NCBI RefSeq assembly: GCF_003724155.1
Contig: NZ_RJJQ01000016.1
Span: 1-64,000, forward strand
Source of the DNA: Flexivirga caeni
GTDB taxonomy: Bacteria; Actinomycetota; Actinomycetes; Actinomycetales; Dermatophilaceae
Length of the DNA stretch: 64,000 bases
Reading direction: 5' to 3'
Under the pieces are notes generated by a model. That model did not search any database. It had not been told where the DNA came from and worked only from the letters and a program-made list of their open reading frames with translations. How positions within the stretch are numbered: position 1 is the first letter of the stretch; each line of letters starts with the position of its first letter. Made by a program: the position numbers and the translations under genes. Shown here piece after piece: positions 1 through 8,621 of the stretch.

Positions 1-237
1 GTCGATCCCGCGCGGAACATCCCGGGAGGTTTGCTGCTCGTGCAGGTGGACGGTGATCCGGGCTTGCCGGGCGGTGATCGCGTTTTTCAGTTCTTCCAAC
101 GCCCGTAGTTCGGCCAGCAGGTCCGTGTCAGCATCCACGCCGACACGTGCGGTCAGCTGCTCACGGAACGCGGACACCACAGCAACACCGAAAACGGCCA
201 CGCCGTCTCCCGCACTGGTTTTCGTGGTGTCGTCCAT
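1..237 (-). CDS. DUF222 (13E12-type) HNH endonuclease, N-terminal part
   Basis: This is the first 79 codons of a gene that runs off the left edge of the window. The ATG reads from 237. The visible protein carries the helical N-terminal segment typical of the DUF222/13E12 repeat family, with LAELRALEELKNAITARQAR followed by a conserved-looking HLHEQQTSRDVPRGI stretch. These proteins usually end in an HNH nuclease domain, which lies outside the window here. A second, complete member lies at 62400-63872. The promoter spacing suggests a leaderless message. The family's biological role is poorly known. Confidence 0.75.
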   Translation of the reverse strand, partial: MDDTTKTSAGDGVAVFGVAVVSAFREQLTARVGVDADTDLLAELRALEELKNAITARQARITVHLHEQQTSRDVPRGID

Positions 238-244
238 GTGTTCG

Positions 245-272
245 AGTATACCCGAATGCTGTTCGGATGCAA
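245..272 (-). promoter_or_regulatory. Promoter of the DUF222 gene (leaderless)
   Basis: On the minus strand, TTGCAT (267-272) lies 16 nt before TATACT (245-250). Only 7 nt separate TATACT from the ATG at 237, so transcription would begin at or next to the start codon. Confidence 0.55.
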
Positions 273-291
273 CACTTTTCGTGACACTGTG

Positions 292-329
292 TTGTCCACA
301 CCCTCCTCGTTTCGGGCGGGTTGTGCACA
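292..329 (+). other. Two DnaA-box-like nonamers
   Basis: TTGTCCACA (292-300) and TTGTGCACA (321-329) lie in the same orientation, 29 bp apart, in the gap between the DUF222 gene and pta. The first matches the actinobacterial DnaA box closely. Two boxes without an AT-rich element or dnaA/dnaN neighbours do not make an origin; they could be DnaA titration or regulatory sites. The rest of 238-524 holds the DUF222 promoter and nothing else I can recognise. Confidence 0.4.
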
Positions 330-524
330 GGCCTTGGGGTGGGCCGACCTGGTGCGCGCTCGGCGCGGACTCGATACGCGGCTTCCCCCACTCCGGCACC
401 CCACGAAGTTTTCCTCCGCTGCGGCCGACGTCGATATGCTCCTCCGCCGGCCAAGCACGCTCGTTCGGCTGCGCCCGTCTTGCCCGGCCCGTCAGTGCCT
501 GGCGGCCAGATGCCCTCGCCTGAC

Positions 525-530
525 TACATT
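525..530 (+). promoter_or_regulatory. -10 element of pta
   Basis: TACATT lies exactly 6 nt before the GTG at 537. This is the leaderless arrangement and supports that GTG over the upstream ATG at 510. No clear -35 is visible. Confidence 0.45.
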
Positions 531-536
531 GGGCGC

Positions 537-2672
537 GTGGCCACGAATGTCTACATCGCGTCCGCCGAAGGCTTTTCCGGCAAGTCCACCATCGCGCTGG
601 GCGTGCTCGACGCCTTCAGCCGCGCCGGCGAGCGGGTGGGCATCTTTCGGCCGGTGTCCCGGTCGGGCACGGAGCCGGACTACGTACTGCAGACGCTGCT
701 TGCCCACGACACCGCGGATCTGGCGTATGCCGACTGCGTCGGCGTGACGTATGACGACGTCCGCGACGATCCCGAGGCTGCCCTGTCGACGATTGTGCAG
801 CGTTACAAGCAGGTCGAGGCGCGCTGTTCAGCAATGGTCATCCTCGGCACCGACTACACCGATGTCAGCGCCGCGACCGAGCTGGCCTACAACGCCCGGA
901 TCGCGGCCAACCTCGGCGCCCCGGTGCTACTGGTCATCAACGGCCGGGACACGCGCACCGCAACCGAGGCGCTCGGGGTGACCTCTGCGCGCACGCCCGA
1001 ACAGCTCGGTCACGTGGTGCATTTGGCAGTGCCGGAGATCCTGCACGAGCGCGCGGAACTCCTCGCCATTGCAGTGAATCGGGCCGATGAGGACACCCTG
1101 GACCAGATCCGGCGGACGGTGCGTCATACGCTCGCCGACCAGCTCGGGCTGCCATCGTTGCCGGTGTGGGCAGTGCCCGACGACGCGATCCTGGTGGCTC
1201 CCAGCGTCGCCGACGTCCAGGCCACGCTCGGCGCCGACCTGCTCCGCGGAGACCCGACCCGGTTGTCCCGGCCGGTCACCGCGCTGGTGATCGCGGGGAT
1301 GTCCGCGGTCAACGCGCTCGACCACTTCGTCGATGGCGCGGTGGTGATCATCGCGGGGGACCGGACCGAATTGCTGCTGGCGACGGTGCTGGCCGATCAG
1401 TCGGGGACCTTCCCATCGCTGGCGGCGATCGCGCTCAATGGCGGGTTCGAACTGCCGGGCGTGATCGGCCGGCTGCTCGACGGCGTTACCTCCACGCTGC
1501 CGATCCTGCAGACCGGCCACGACACCTACCAGACCGCCGTGCGCGTCATGGGTGCGCGCGGGCGGGTCACCGCCGACTCCACCGTGCGCTATGACCGTGC
1601 CGTCGCGCTGTTCGAGCGCAGCATCGACCGAGGCGAACTCCTGCAGGCGCTCGACGTGTCCCGCCCCGCCGTGGTGACGCCGCTGATGTTCGAGTACGGG
1701 TTGATCGAGCGGGCCAGGACACACCACAAGACCATCGTGCTGCCGGAGGGCGGTGACGACCGGATCCTGCGCGCGGCAGCCATCGCACTCAGCCGCGGAA
1801 TCGCGGATCTGATCATCCTGGGCGATGAATCGCAGGTGCGGTCACGGGCACTCGAACTGGGCGCGGATATCGCTGCGGCACAGGTGATCTCCCCCTTCGA
1901 TCCCGCATTGGTCGAGCGGTTCGCCGCCGAATACGCACGGATCCGGCAGCGCAAGGGCGTCACCCTCGACCAGGCCGCCGACACGATCACCGACGTCTCC
2001 TACTTCGGCACGATGATGGTCCAGGCCGGGATCGCCGACGGCATGGTGTCCGGGGCTGCCCACACGACCGCACAGACCATCCGGCCGGCGTTCGAGATCA
2101 TCAAGACGCGGCCCGGAGTTTCGGTGGTGTCGTCGGTCTTCCTGATGGCGCTGGCCGACCGGGTGCTGGTGTATGGCGACTGCGCGGTGATCCCTGACCC
2201 GACGGCGCAGCAACTGGCCGAGATCGCCATCAGTTCTGCAGCAACCGCCCGAGCGTTCGGCATCGAGCCGCGGGTGGCGATGCTCTCCTACTCGACCGGC
2301 AGCTCCGGCACGGGCGCCGACGTCGACAAGGTGCGTATGGCGACCGAGCTGGTCCGTGCCGCGGAGCCGTCTCTGGCGGTCGACGGACCGCTGCAGTACG
2401 ACGCCGCGACCGACGCGGCCGTCGCCCGCACCAAGCTGCCGGATTCCCAAGTAGCAGGCCGCGCAACGGTTTTCATCTTCCCAGACCTCAACACGGGCAA
2501 CAACACCTACAAGGCGGTGCAGCGCAGCGCCGGTGCCGTCGCGATGGGCCCGGTGCTGCAAGGCCTGAACAAGCCGATCAACGATCTGTCCCGTGGGGCG
2601 CTGGTCGAGGACATCGTCCAGACGATTGCGCTGACCGCCATCCAGGCAACTTTCGGCGCCGGCGACGCCTGA
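537..2672 (+). CDS. pta: Phosphate acetyltransferase
   Basis: Cytoplasmic enzyme interconverting acetyl-CoA plus phosphate with acetyl phosphate plus CoA. The 711-residue product has the long, three-part actinobacterial architecture: an N-terminal P-loop BioD-like domain starting VYIASAEGFSGKST, a middle DRTGG-type region, and a C-terminal PTA catalytic domain over roughly the last 330 residues (SRPAVVTPLMFEYGLIERA onward, with NTGNNTYKAVQRS near the end). The GTG start at 537 fits both the family's usual N-terminus and the leaderless -10 box. An in-frame ATG at 510 is the alternative. The usual partner ackA is not beside it: the next gene downstream is a transporter remnant after a hairpin. 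Acetate kinase must be encoded elsewhere or be absent. Confidence 0.93.
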   Translation: MATNVYIASAEGFSGKSTIALGVLDAFSRAGERVGIFRPVSRSGTEPDYVLQTLLAHDTADLAYADCVGVTYDDVRDDPEAALSTIVQRYKQVEARCSAMVILGTDYTDVSAATELAYNARIAANLGAPVLLVINGRDTRTATEALGVTSARTPEQLGHVVHLAVPEILHERAELLAIAVNRADEDTLDQIRRTVRHTLADQLGLPSLPVWAVPDDAILVAPSVADVQATLGADLLRGDPTRLSRPVTALVIAGMSAVNALDHFVDGAVVIIAGDRTELLLATVLADQSGTFPSLAAIALNGGFELPGVIGRLLDGVTSTLPILQTGHDTYQTAVRVMGARGRVTADSTVRYDRAVALFERSIDRGELLQALDVSRPAVVTPLMFEYGLIERARTHHKTIVLPEGGDDRILRAAAIALSRGIADLIILGDESQVRSRALELGADIAAAQVISPFDPALVERFAAEYARIRQRKGVTLDQAADTITDVSYFGTMMVQAGIADGMVSGAAHTTAQTIRPAFEIIKTRPGVSVVSSVFLMALADRVLVYGDCAVIPDPTAQQLAEIAISSAATARAFGIEPRVAMLSYSTGSSGTGADVDKVRMATELVRAAEPSLAVDGPLQYDAATDAAVARTKLPDSQVAGRATVFIFPDLNTGNNTYKAVQRSAGAVAMGPVLQGLNKPINDLSRGALVEDIVQTIALTAIQATFGAGDA

Positions 2673-2687
2673 GCCGCGCGCCGTCCC

Positions 2688-2703
2688 AGCCTGCCTTCAG
2701 GCT
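2688..2703 (+). terminator. Hairpin after pta
   Basis: AGCCTG (2688-2693), a 4-nt loop, then CAGGCT (2698-2703), 15 nt after the pta stop. There is no T-run, as is usual in high-GC actinobacteria. Confidence 0.45.
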
Positions 2704-2715
2704 TCGCTCATATCT

Positions 2716-2730
2716 TGCGACAGAGTCGCA
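2716..2730. promoter_or_regulatory. Perfect inverted repeat upstream of the nickel transporter
   Basis: TGCGAC-AGA-GTCGCA, 117 bp before the NiCoT start. The TTGC...GCA character and its position ahead of a nickel/cobalt permease suggest a metal-responsive operator, for example for a Nur/Fur-type regulator. That is inference. It could also be part of a terminator region for pta. Confidence 0.35.
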
Positions 2731-2846
2731 TCTGGAGACCACCGGATCGACCCCCTGGGCAGCGGAGGCGTGGCGATGAATGAGCGGAGCGAGCGAACAA
2801 TTGGGTTCAGGGCGAATCGCCGCACCCGACGCAGGAGGGGGCGGCG

Positions 2847-3980
2847 ATGAGCGAGCGGATCACGACGGCGGATGCGAGCCGGTGGGCGAAACTGACGGCC
2901 GCGCTGACCCCGGCCGAATGGCGGCGCGCCGGCTGGATGTTCGGCTCGATCGTGTTCTTGCATCTCGTCGGATTCGGCGTCTTTCTCTTCCTCGTGGTGC
3001 CGCACCACTACCGGGGGCTCGGCATCGGGGTGGCCGTCACGGCATACACCCTGGGTCTGCGGCACGCCTTCGACGCCGACCACATCTCCGCGATCGACAA
3101 CACCACCCGCAAGCTGATGAACGACGGCCAGCGGCCGCTCAGCGTCGGCTACTTCTTCTCGCTTGGGCACTCGACCATCGTGGTCGCGATCGGTGTCGGC
3201 ATCGTGATCGCGGAGAAGGCCGTCTACTCCGCGGTGTCCAACAACAACTCGTCGCTGGAGCAGTTCGGGGGAGTCTTCGGCACCGTCGTCTCGGCAGCGT
3301 TCCTCTATCTGATCGCGCTGATGAACGTGGTGATCCTGGTCGGGATCGTCAAGATCTGGCGGTCCATGCGGCGCGGGGAGTATGACGAGGCCGCTCTCGA
3401 GGAGCAGCTGCAGCAACGCGGTTTCATGAATCGCTTCTTCGGTCGGTGGATGCGCTCGATCACCAAGCCCTGGCAGATGTACCCCGTCGGCGTCGTCTTC
3501 GGGATGGGTTTCGACACCGCGACCGAGGTGGCGCTGCTCGCGACCACCGCGTTGCTGGCGACTCAGCACATCGCGTAGTACGCCATCCTGGCGCTGCCGA
3601 TCCTGTTCACGGCCGGGATGAGCCTGATGGACACCCTCGACGGGTGCTTCATGAACACGGCATACGGCTGGGCGTTCATGAAGCCGGTCCGCAAGGTCTA
3701 CTACAACTTGACGATCACCGGTCTGTCGGTCGCGATCTGCTACTTCATCGGCACCATCGAGATCCTGGGGCTGCTGCCGCAGGAGCTGCACTGGTCGGGG
3801 TCGTTCTGGACCTTCATGAAGAACTTCGACATCAACAAAGCGGGTTTCGTCATCGTCGCGATGTTCGTTCTGACCTGGGTGCTGGCCGTGGTGGTCTGGA
3901 AGGCCGCGAAAGTCGAACAACGCTGGGACGCCGGTATGGCGGCGGCCGACGCACGGTCCGGCACTGCGTCCGCGGAGTAG
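2847..3980 (+). pseudogene. NiCoT-family nickel/cobalt permease interrupted by an in-frame TAG
   Basis: The frame encodes a NiCoT (HoxN/NixA-type) membrane permease for Ni2+ or Co2+. It has the family's helix-II metal-binding signature RHAFDADHISAIDN and the second signature GFDTATEVALLA. An AGGAGG ribosome site (2833-2838) precedes the ATG. Codon 244 is TAG (3576-3578). Reading through it continues the same frame with YAILALPILFTAGMSLMDTL and four more hydrophobic segments to 3980, giving a full family length of about 377 residues. Family members typically have Trp at this point, so one TGG-to-TAG change would explain the break. No other damage is visible, so the lesion is recent, or is a sequencing error, or is read through. 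A second initiation at 3618 would give only the C-terminal helices. Confidence 0.85.
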
Positions 3981-4160
3981 ACCCGACGCCGGCCGGTTTC
4001 CGCATGCTCATGGGAATCCGAACCTTTTCCCAGCGTTCTCCCAAAGATGTGTGCTGCCCATGTAGAGTGCCAGCGCAACCACTTTCCCGGCCGGGTGTTT
4101 CGATGCCTCGAACCTTCGCCCGCCGGGCCCGTCACAGTCTGTCTCAAGGAGACGTGTTCG

Positions 4161-6101
4161 ATGAAGCGAACTCTCGCGGCGTCCGCCGCTGCCCTGACCT
4201 GCGCGGCGCTCGTGCCCGCCGGCACTGCCTTGGCGGGCCCCGCCAAGCCCAACACGGTGACCCTGAACGGCTCCGGACGGCTCGCCAACTCCCACGTGAA
4301 GATGGGCGCTGCGGCCACGTCCGGCACCGTCGACCTCACCCTGCAGCTGCCGCTGCGCAACCAGGCGCTCGCGCAGCAGATGGCGCAGCGCGGCCAGGTG
4401 GTTTCCCCGGCGCGCTACGCCCAGTTGTTCGCGCCGAGCCAGGCGCAGGTCGACAGGGTTACATCCTGGGCGCGCGCCAAGGGCTTCCAGGTCACCTCGA
4501 TCAGCCGCAGCTCCGGCCAGGTGTCGGCGGCGGCGCCGGTCAGCAAGGTCAACAGCGCCTTCGGTGTCAAGATGCACCGGGCCACGCTGGGCACCACCCG
4601 AGGTATGGCGGTCGACAAGGCTCCCACCGTGCCGGCCAGCCTCGGCCTGTCCGGAGTCGCGGGTCTCAACTCGCTGCACCGCATGCAGACGATGAACGCC
4701 AAGCAGACGGGTTCGGCGCGCAGCACGCTGCGCCCCAAGGCCGCAAAGGCACCGATCCGCGCCGGCGGGCTCCGCAAGCTGGCGAGCGGGTACGACGGCA
4801 GCACCGCCTGCGCCGACTACTGGGGCGACCACCTCGGTGCCAAGGCGCAGAAGTTTGCCAACGAGTCCAACTACCTGTGCGGTTACGGCCCCGGGGACCT
4901 CGCCACGATGTACGGCACCAGCGCCGCCGCCAAGAAGAACGCGCCGTCGCTCGGGCTGCTGCTGTGGGGCGGTGACACCACGGCCAACGTCATCAAGAAC
5001 ACCAACCAGTACATGAAGGACGCGGGTTACCCCGCGATGACGAAGTACACCTCCACCATCAGCAAGGGCAACGCGCAGATGGCCGACTGCGACCCGTTGG
5101 GTTCCACCGGCGAGCAGGCTATCGACGTGCAGTCCTCGCACGCCATCTCGCCCAACTCCCCGATCCAGTACGTCGGCGCGGCGAGCTGCTACGACAACGA
5201 CCTGCAGTCCGCGTTGCAGAAGATGGTCGACGCGCACAAGGTGACCACCATCTCGATGTCCTTCGGCACCCTCGCCGACACGCCCGGCACGAACCCGGAC
5301 ACGTCGCTCACGGCCGCCGACAAGGCCGCCTGGGACCGTCCGATGCTGCAGGCGCACCTGACTGGCATCTCCACCTTCGCCTCCTCGGGCGACAACGGCG
5401 ACACCAGCGGCAAGGACTCCAAGGGCAAATTCCTCGTCGACGGGAAGCCGCACGTCGGCTACCCGGCGTCCTCGACTTGGACGACCGCGGTCGGCGGTAC
5501 CTCGATCGGGATGCTGACGACCGGCGCCCAGCCGGTCGTCTCCGGCTGGGAGAACAATTACTTCCTGCAGTCCGACCCGAACAAGGCGCAGTTCACCAAC
5601 ATCACCGCCAAAGTCGGCGTCGGCGGCGCCGGTGGCGGCCTGTCCGAGTCCTGGGCGATGCCGAGCTGGCAGAAGGGCAAGGTCAACGGCATCAGCTCCA
5701 CTCGTCGCGCTGTCCCGGACGTCGCGGGTCTGTCCGACCCCTACACCGGCTACACGGTGCACTTCCTGGACCACAGCGTCGGCAGCGTGCAGTACGAGAC
5801 GTATGGCGGCACCAGCCTCGGCTCGCCGATCATCGCGGCCGTGGTCGCACTCGCCAAGGCCAACAACAAGCTCACCCTCGGTGACGCTGCGCCGCTCTTC
5901 TACAAGCTGGCCGGCACCAGCGCGCTGATCGACGTCAACTCCAGGGGCAAGGCCGGGGTCTACTTCCCCGAGACCAAGCTGGGCAACATCGTCGTCGGCT
6001 TCGACGACAAGCCGCAGAGCCTGGTGACGGCCAAGGGCTGGGACAACGTGACCGGGGTCGGCACGCCCAACCCGAAGACGTTCATCGCGGCGTTCAAGTG
6101 A
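4161..6101 (+). CDS. Secreted S53 family peptidase (sedolisin/kumamolisin type)
   Basis: Exported serine-carboxyl endopeptidase of 646 residues. A signal peptide (MKRTLAASAA..., cleavage near residue 25 after ALA) is followed by an activation pro-domain (about 40-165) and the catalytic domain. The catalytic set is visible: Glu318 and Asp322 in GEQAID, the oxyanion Asp391 in SSGDNGD, and the nucleophile Ser552 in YGGTSLGSP. A C-terminal calcium-site region runs from DVNSRGK to GWDNVTGVGTPN. AAGGAG (4146-4151) is well placed for this ATG. It is followed after 29 bp by another gene for a secreted protein, so the two are probably co-expressed. S53 enzymes are usually active at low pH. The substrate here is unknown. 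Confidence 0.92.
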   Translation: MKRTLAASAAALTCAALVPAGTALAGPAKPNTVTLNGSGRLANSHVKMGAAATSGTVDLTLQLPLRNQALAQQMAQRGQVVSPARYAQLFAPSQAQVDRVTSWARAKGFQVTSISRSSGQVSAAAPVSKVNSAFGVKMHRATLGTTRGMAVDKAPTVPASLGLSGVAGLNSLHRMQTMNAKQTGSARSTLRPKAAKAPIRAGGLRKLASGYDGSTACADYWGDHLGAKAQKFANESNYLCGYGPGDLATMYGTSAAAKKNAPSLGLLLWGGDTTANVIKNTNQYMKDAGYPAMTKYTSTISKGNAQMADCDPLGSTGEQAIDVQSSHAISPNSPIQYVGAASCYDNDLQSALQKMVDAHKVTTISMSFGTLADTPGTNPDTSLTAADKAAWDRPMLQAHLTGISTFASSGDNGDTSGKDSKGKFLVDGKPHVGYPASSTWTTAVGGTSIGMLTTGAQPVVSGWENNYFLQSDPNKAQFTNITAKVGVGGAGGGLSESWAMPSWQKGKVNGISSTRRAVPDVAGLSDPYTGYTVHFLDHSVGSVQYETYGGTSLGSPIIAAVVALAKANNKLTLGDAAPLFYKLAGTSALIDVNSRGKAGVYFPETKLGNIVVGFDDKPQSLVTAKGWDNVTGVGTPNPKTFIAAFK

Positions 6102-6130
6102 ACCCGCGTCACGGAGGAGAGGGAAACAGC

Positions 6131-6814
6131 ATGAAGCGCAACACGGCGCTCTTCGGAGCCTCGGTCGTGGTCGGCGTCGCCGCCGCAGCCGGTCTGGTGG
6201 CAGGTGGCACGAGCAGTTCCGCCGCCACGAACACGTTTGCGGGCTATGCCTACCACGGCATGCTCGGCAGCAGTGGCTGGAAGACGGGGTCGTTCACGGT
6301 CGACGACGCCCTGGCCAAGGGGTCGGCAACGACCACCGCGTCGTCCGCGAGCGCGTCCGTCACGATCGTCGGCGGTTCCAGCGCTGGGGTGACGACCACC
6401 TGCGCAGCGGACGGTTCGGTGTCGGTGAAGGTCACTGGCAACGCGGCCGGTGTCTACTCGGCCGGTCAGTCCGTGAGCCTGGCCAAGTTCAGCGGCCTGG
6501 CGAACGCGAGCGGCACCGTGACCTTCGGCAAGGCGACGGTCGGCGGGTTCACCGTCGGTGCCTACGTCGACTACTCGCAGCCCGGCACCGAGGGTAGTTA
6601 CATCGCCCTTACCGGGGCGAAGTGCTCGGCCCAGTCGACGACCACGACGACCACCACGAAGACGACGTCGCCGACAACCGGGCCGACGAGCCCGTCGACC
6701 TCGCCGCCGAGTTCGTCGACTTCATCGACCAGCCCGTCGACGTCGCCGACGACCCAGCCGACGGAGCCGCCGACGCCGACTCCGACAACCACCACGCTGC
6801 CGGTCACCGGCTGA
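6131..6814 (+). CDS. Secreted Thr/Ser/Pro-rich protein ending in LPVTG
   Basis: A 227-residue exported protein with a signal peptide (MKRNTALFGASVVVGVAAAA..., cleavage around residue 32). A small beta-rich globular part of about 135 residues follows, with two cysteines (CAADGS and KCSAQS), then a roughly 55-residue Thr/Ser/Pro stalk. The last five residues are LPVTG, directly followed by TGA. LPXTG is the sortase signal, but the hydrophobic helix and basic tail that must follow it are missing in all frames, so this is not a standard wall-anchored protein. GGAGG precedes the ATG by 13 nt. Its position just behind the S53 peptidase gene suggests a shared extracellular role. I do not recognise the globular domain. 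Confidence 0.75.
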   Translation: MKRNTALFGASVVVGVAAAAGLVAGGTSSSAATNTFAGYAYHGMLGSSGWKTGSFTVDDALAKGSATTTASSASASVTIVGGSSAGVTTTCAADGSVSVKVTGNAAGVYSAGQSVSLAKFSGLANASGTVTFGKATVGGFTVGAYVDYSQPGTEGSYIALTGAKCSAQSTTTTTTTKTTSPTTGPTSPSTSPPSSSTSSTSPSTSPTTQPTEPPTPTPTTTTLPVTG

Positions 6815-6836
6815 TCAGCGACTGCACCAGCAACCG

Positions 6837-6861
6837 GCCCGGGATCCCCAGGATCCCGGGC
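6837..6861. terminator. Strong hairpin terminator
   Basis: GCCCGGGATCC (6837-6847), 3-nt loop, then GGATCCCGGGC (6851-6861): an 11-bp perfect stem 22 nt after the LPVTG gene. It separates that gene from the GH35 gene. Confidence 0.75.
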
Positions 6862-6889
6862 TGGTTCGCGTTCTGCCGGGCATGAGAGA

Positions 6890-8620
6890 GTGCCCCCGAT
6901 GAATGCTTCCGAACCCTCCTTCGCGACCCCCATTCTCAGCGGCGCGCTGCACTACTTCCGGGTCCACCCGGACCAGTGGGCCGACCGTGTGCAGCGTTGT
7001 CGCGCCATGGGATTGACCACGATCGAGACGTATGTCGCGTGGAATTTCCACGAGCCCCGCCGCGGTGAGCGTGACTTCTCCGGGTGGCGCGACCTGGAGG
7101 CGTTCATCGGGGTCGTCGCCGACCACGGCATGCAGCTGATCGTGCGACCCGGGCCCTACATCTGCGCCGAGTGGGACTTCGGTGGGCTGCCGGCCTGGCT
7201 GCTGGCCGACTTGCGCGACACCAGCCAGATTCGCTGTTCCGAGCCGAAATTCCTTGCGCTGGTTGACGATTGGTTCGATGACCTGATCCCGCGACTGGCG
7301 CGGCATCAGGTGACCCAGGGCGGTCCGATCGTCGCGCTGCAGGTCGAGAACGAATACGGCTCCTACGGGAGCGACACGGCATACCTTCGTCACCTGCGCG
7401 ACGGGATGGCCGCACGCGGCATCGACGTGCCGTTCTTCACCTCGGACGGTCCCGAGCCGGTGATGCTGCTGGGCGGCACGATCGACGGCGTGTGGGCGAC
7501 CGCCAACTTCGGCGGCGACGCCGTCGCCAACGTGCGCGTGCTGCAGGACTTCGGCACGCGCGGCCCGCTGATGTGCATGGAGTTCTGGAACGGCTGGTTC
7601 GACCACTGGGGCGAGCAGCACCACCGGCGTGAGCCGGCCGAAGCCGCCTCCGTGCTGCGCGACCTGCTGGACGCCGGTGCGTCGGTCAACTTCTACATGG
7701 CGCACGGCGGCACCAACTTCGGTGGGTATGCCGGTGCCAATCTCGAAGGCGACATCTACCAGCCGACGACCACCAGCTACGACTACGACGCGCCGATCGG
7801 CGAGGCGGGAGAGCTGACCGAGAAGTTCCGGGCGTTCCGGAGCGTCATCGCCGAGCGCACCGGGGTGACCCCGCCGGAGCCTCCGCGGGATGCGGAACGC
7901 CTTTCGCCGCAGCGAGTTTCGGTGCACGGTGGCTCGGTCCTGCCGTCCTTGCGCGGCGCCGGGCGCCATACCTCCGGTCCGCTGCCGGTCTCGATGGAGG
8001 ATCTCGGCGAGCCGGACGGTGTCATGCACTACCGGACCAGGCTGCGCGGTCCGCTCGCCGACGCCGAGCTCACCCTCGGGGCTGTTCACGACCGGGCGTA
8101 CGTGCGTGCGTGCGGTGACCTGGTCGCAACCGTCGAGCGGAACGACCCACGACCCGTCCTGCTGCAGATCCCGGCTGGCGGACTCGACCTGGAGATCGTG
8201 GTCGAGTGCTTCGGCCGGGTCAACTACGGCACGGGGACACCCGATCGCAAGGGATTGCTCGGTCCGGTGCGGCTCGGCCTGCGGTTCGTCCACGACTGGA
8301 CCACGCGTCACCTGAGCTTCGCGGAGCTTGCCGACCTGGCCGTGGACGAGGCTGCGGACGAGACCCTGCCGTGGCTCGGCACCGCATCCGTGACTGTGGA
8401 CAACCCCGCCGACGGCTTCGTCGCGCCGGCCGGCTGGGGGAGCGGGGTGCTGTGGCTCAACGGCTTCTGCCTCGGCCGCTACCGGTCCGACGGTCCGCAG
8501 CGCACGCTCTACGCGCCGGCGCCGCTGTGGCAGGCCGGTGAGAACGAGCTGCGGATCCTCGAATTCGCCACTCCCGGAAGGGATCTGGAGATCCGCGACC
8601 GGCCCGACCTGGGAGCCTGA
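6890..8620 (+). CDS. Glycoside hydrolase family 35 beta-galactosidase
   Basis: Cytoplasmic (no signal peptide) beta-galactosidase releasing terminal beta-linked galactose. The TIM-barrel starts almost at residue 1 (LSGALHYFRVHPDQW). It contains the two GH35 catalytic signatures: the acid/base glutamate in QVENEYGSYG (residues 151-160) and the nucleophile Glu231 in CMEFWNGWFDHWG. The C-terminal ~190 residues look like the family's beta-sandwich domains. At 576 residues it has the normal length of compact bacterial GH35 enzymes. The GTG at 6890 and the ATG at 6899 are both possible starts, and neither has a strong ribosome site. The gene stands alone between a terminator and the MarR palindrome. 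Confidence 0.92.
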   Translation: MPPMNASEPSFATPILSGALHYFRVHPDQWADRVQRCRAMGLTTIETYVAWNFHEPRRGERDFSGWRDLEAFIGVVADHGMQLIVRPGPYICAEWDFGGLPAWLLADLRDTSQIRCSEPKFLALVDDWFDDLIPRLARHQVTQGGPIVALQVENEYGSYGSDTAYLRHLRDGMAARGIDVPFFTSDGPEPVMLLGGTIDGVWATANFGGDAVANVRVLQDFGTRGPLMCMEFWNGWFDHWGEQHHRREPAEAASVLRDLLDAGASVNFYMAHGGTNFGGYAGANLEGDIYQPTTTSYDYDAPIGEAGELTEKFRAFRSVIAERTGVTPPEPPRDAERLSPQRVSVHGGSVLPSLRGAGRHTSGPLPVSMEDLGEPDGVMHYRTRLRGPLADAELTLGAVHDRAYVRACGDLVATVERNDPRPVLLQIPAGGLDLEIVVECFGRVNYGTGTPDRKGLLGPVRLGLRFVHDWTTRHLSFAELADLAVDEAADETLPWLGTASVTVDNPADGFVAPAGWGSGVLWLNGFCLGRYRSDGPQRTLYAPAPLWQAGENELRILEFATPGRDLEIRDRPDLGA

Positions 8621-8621
8621 C

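Noticed and set aside
292-329. Replication origin at the DnaA-like boxes
   Set aside because: Only two boxes, no AT-rich unwinding region and no dnaA, dnaN or parAB neighbours.
3576-3578. Amber codon as a recoded amino acid such as pyrrolysine
   Set aside because: NiCoT permeases carry no pyrrolysine, there is no pyl gene in view, and the position fits a simple Trp-to-stop change.
6640-6800. Repetitive ACG/TCG-rich DNA as a tandem repeat locus
   Set aside because: It simply encodes the low-complexity Thr/Ser/Pro stalk of the secreted protein and has no regular repeat unit.
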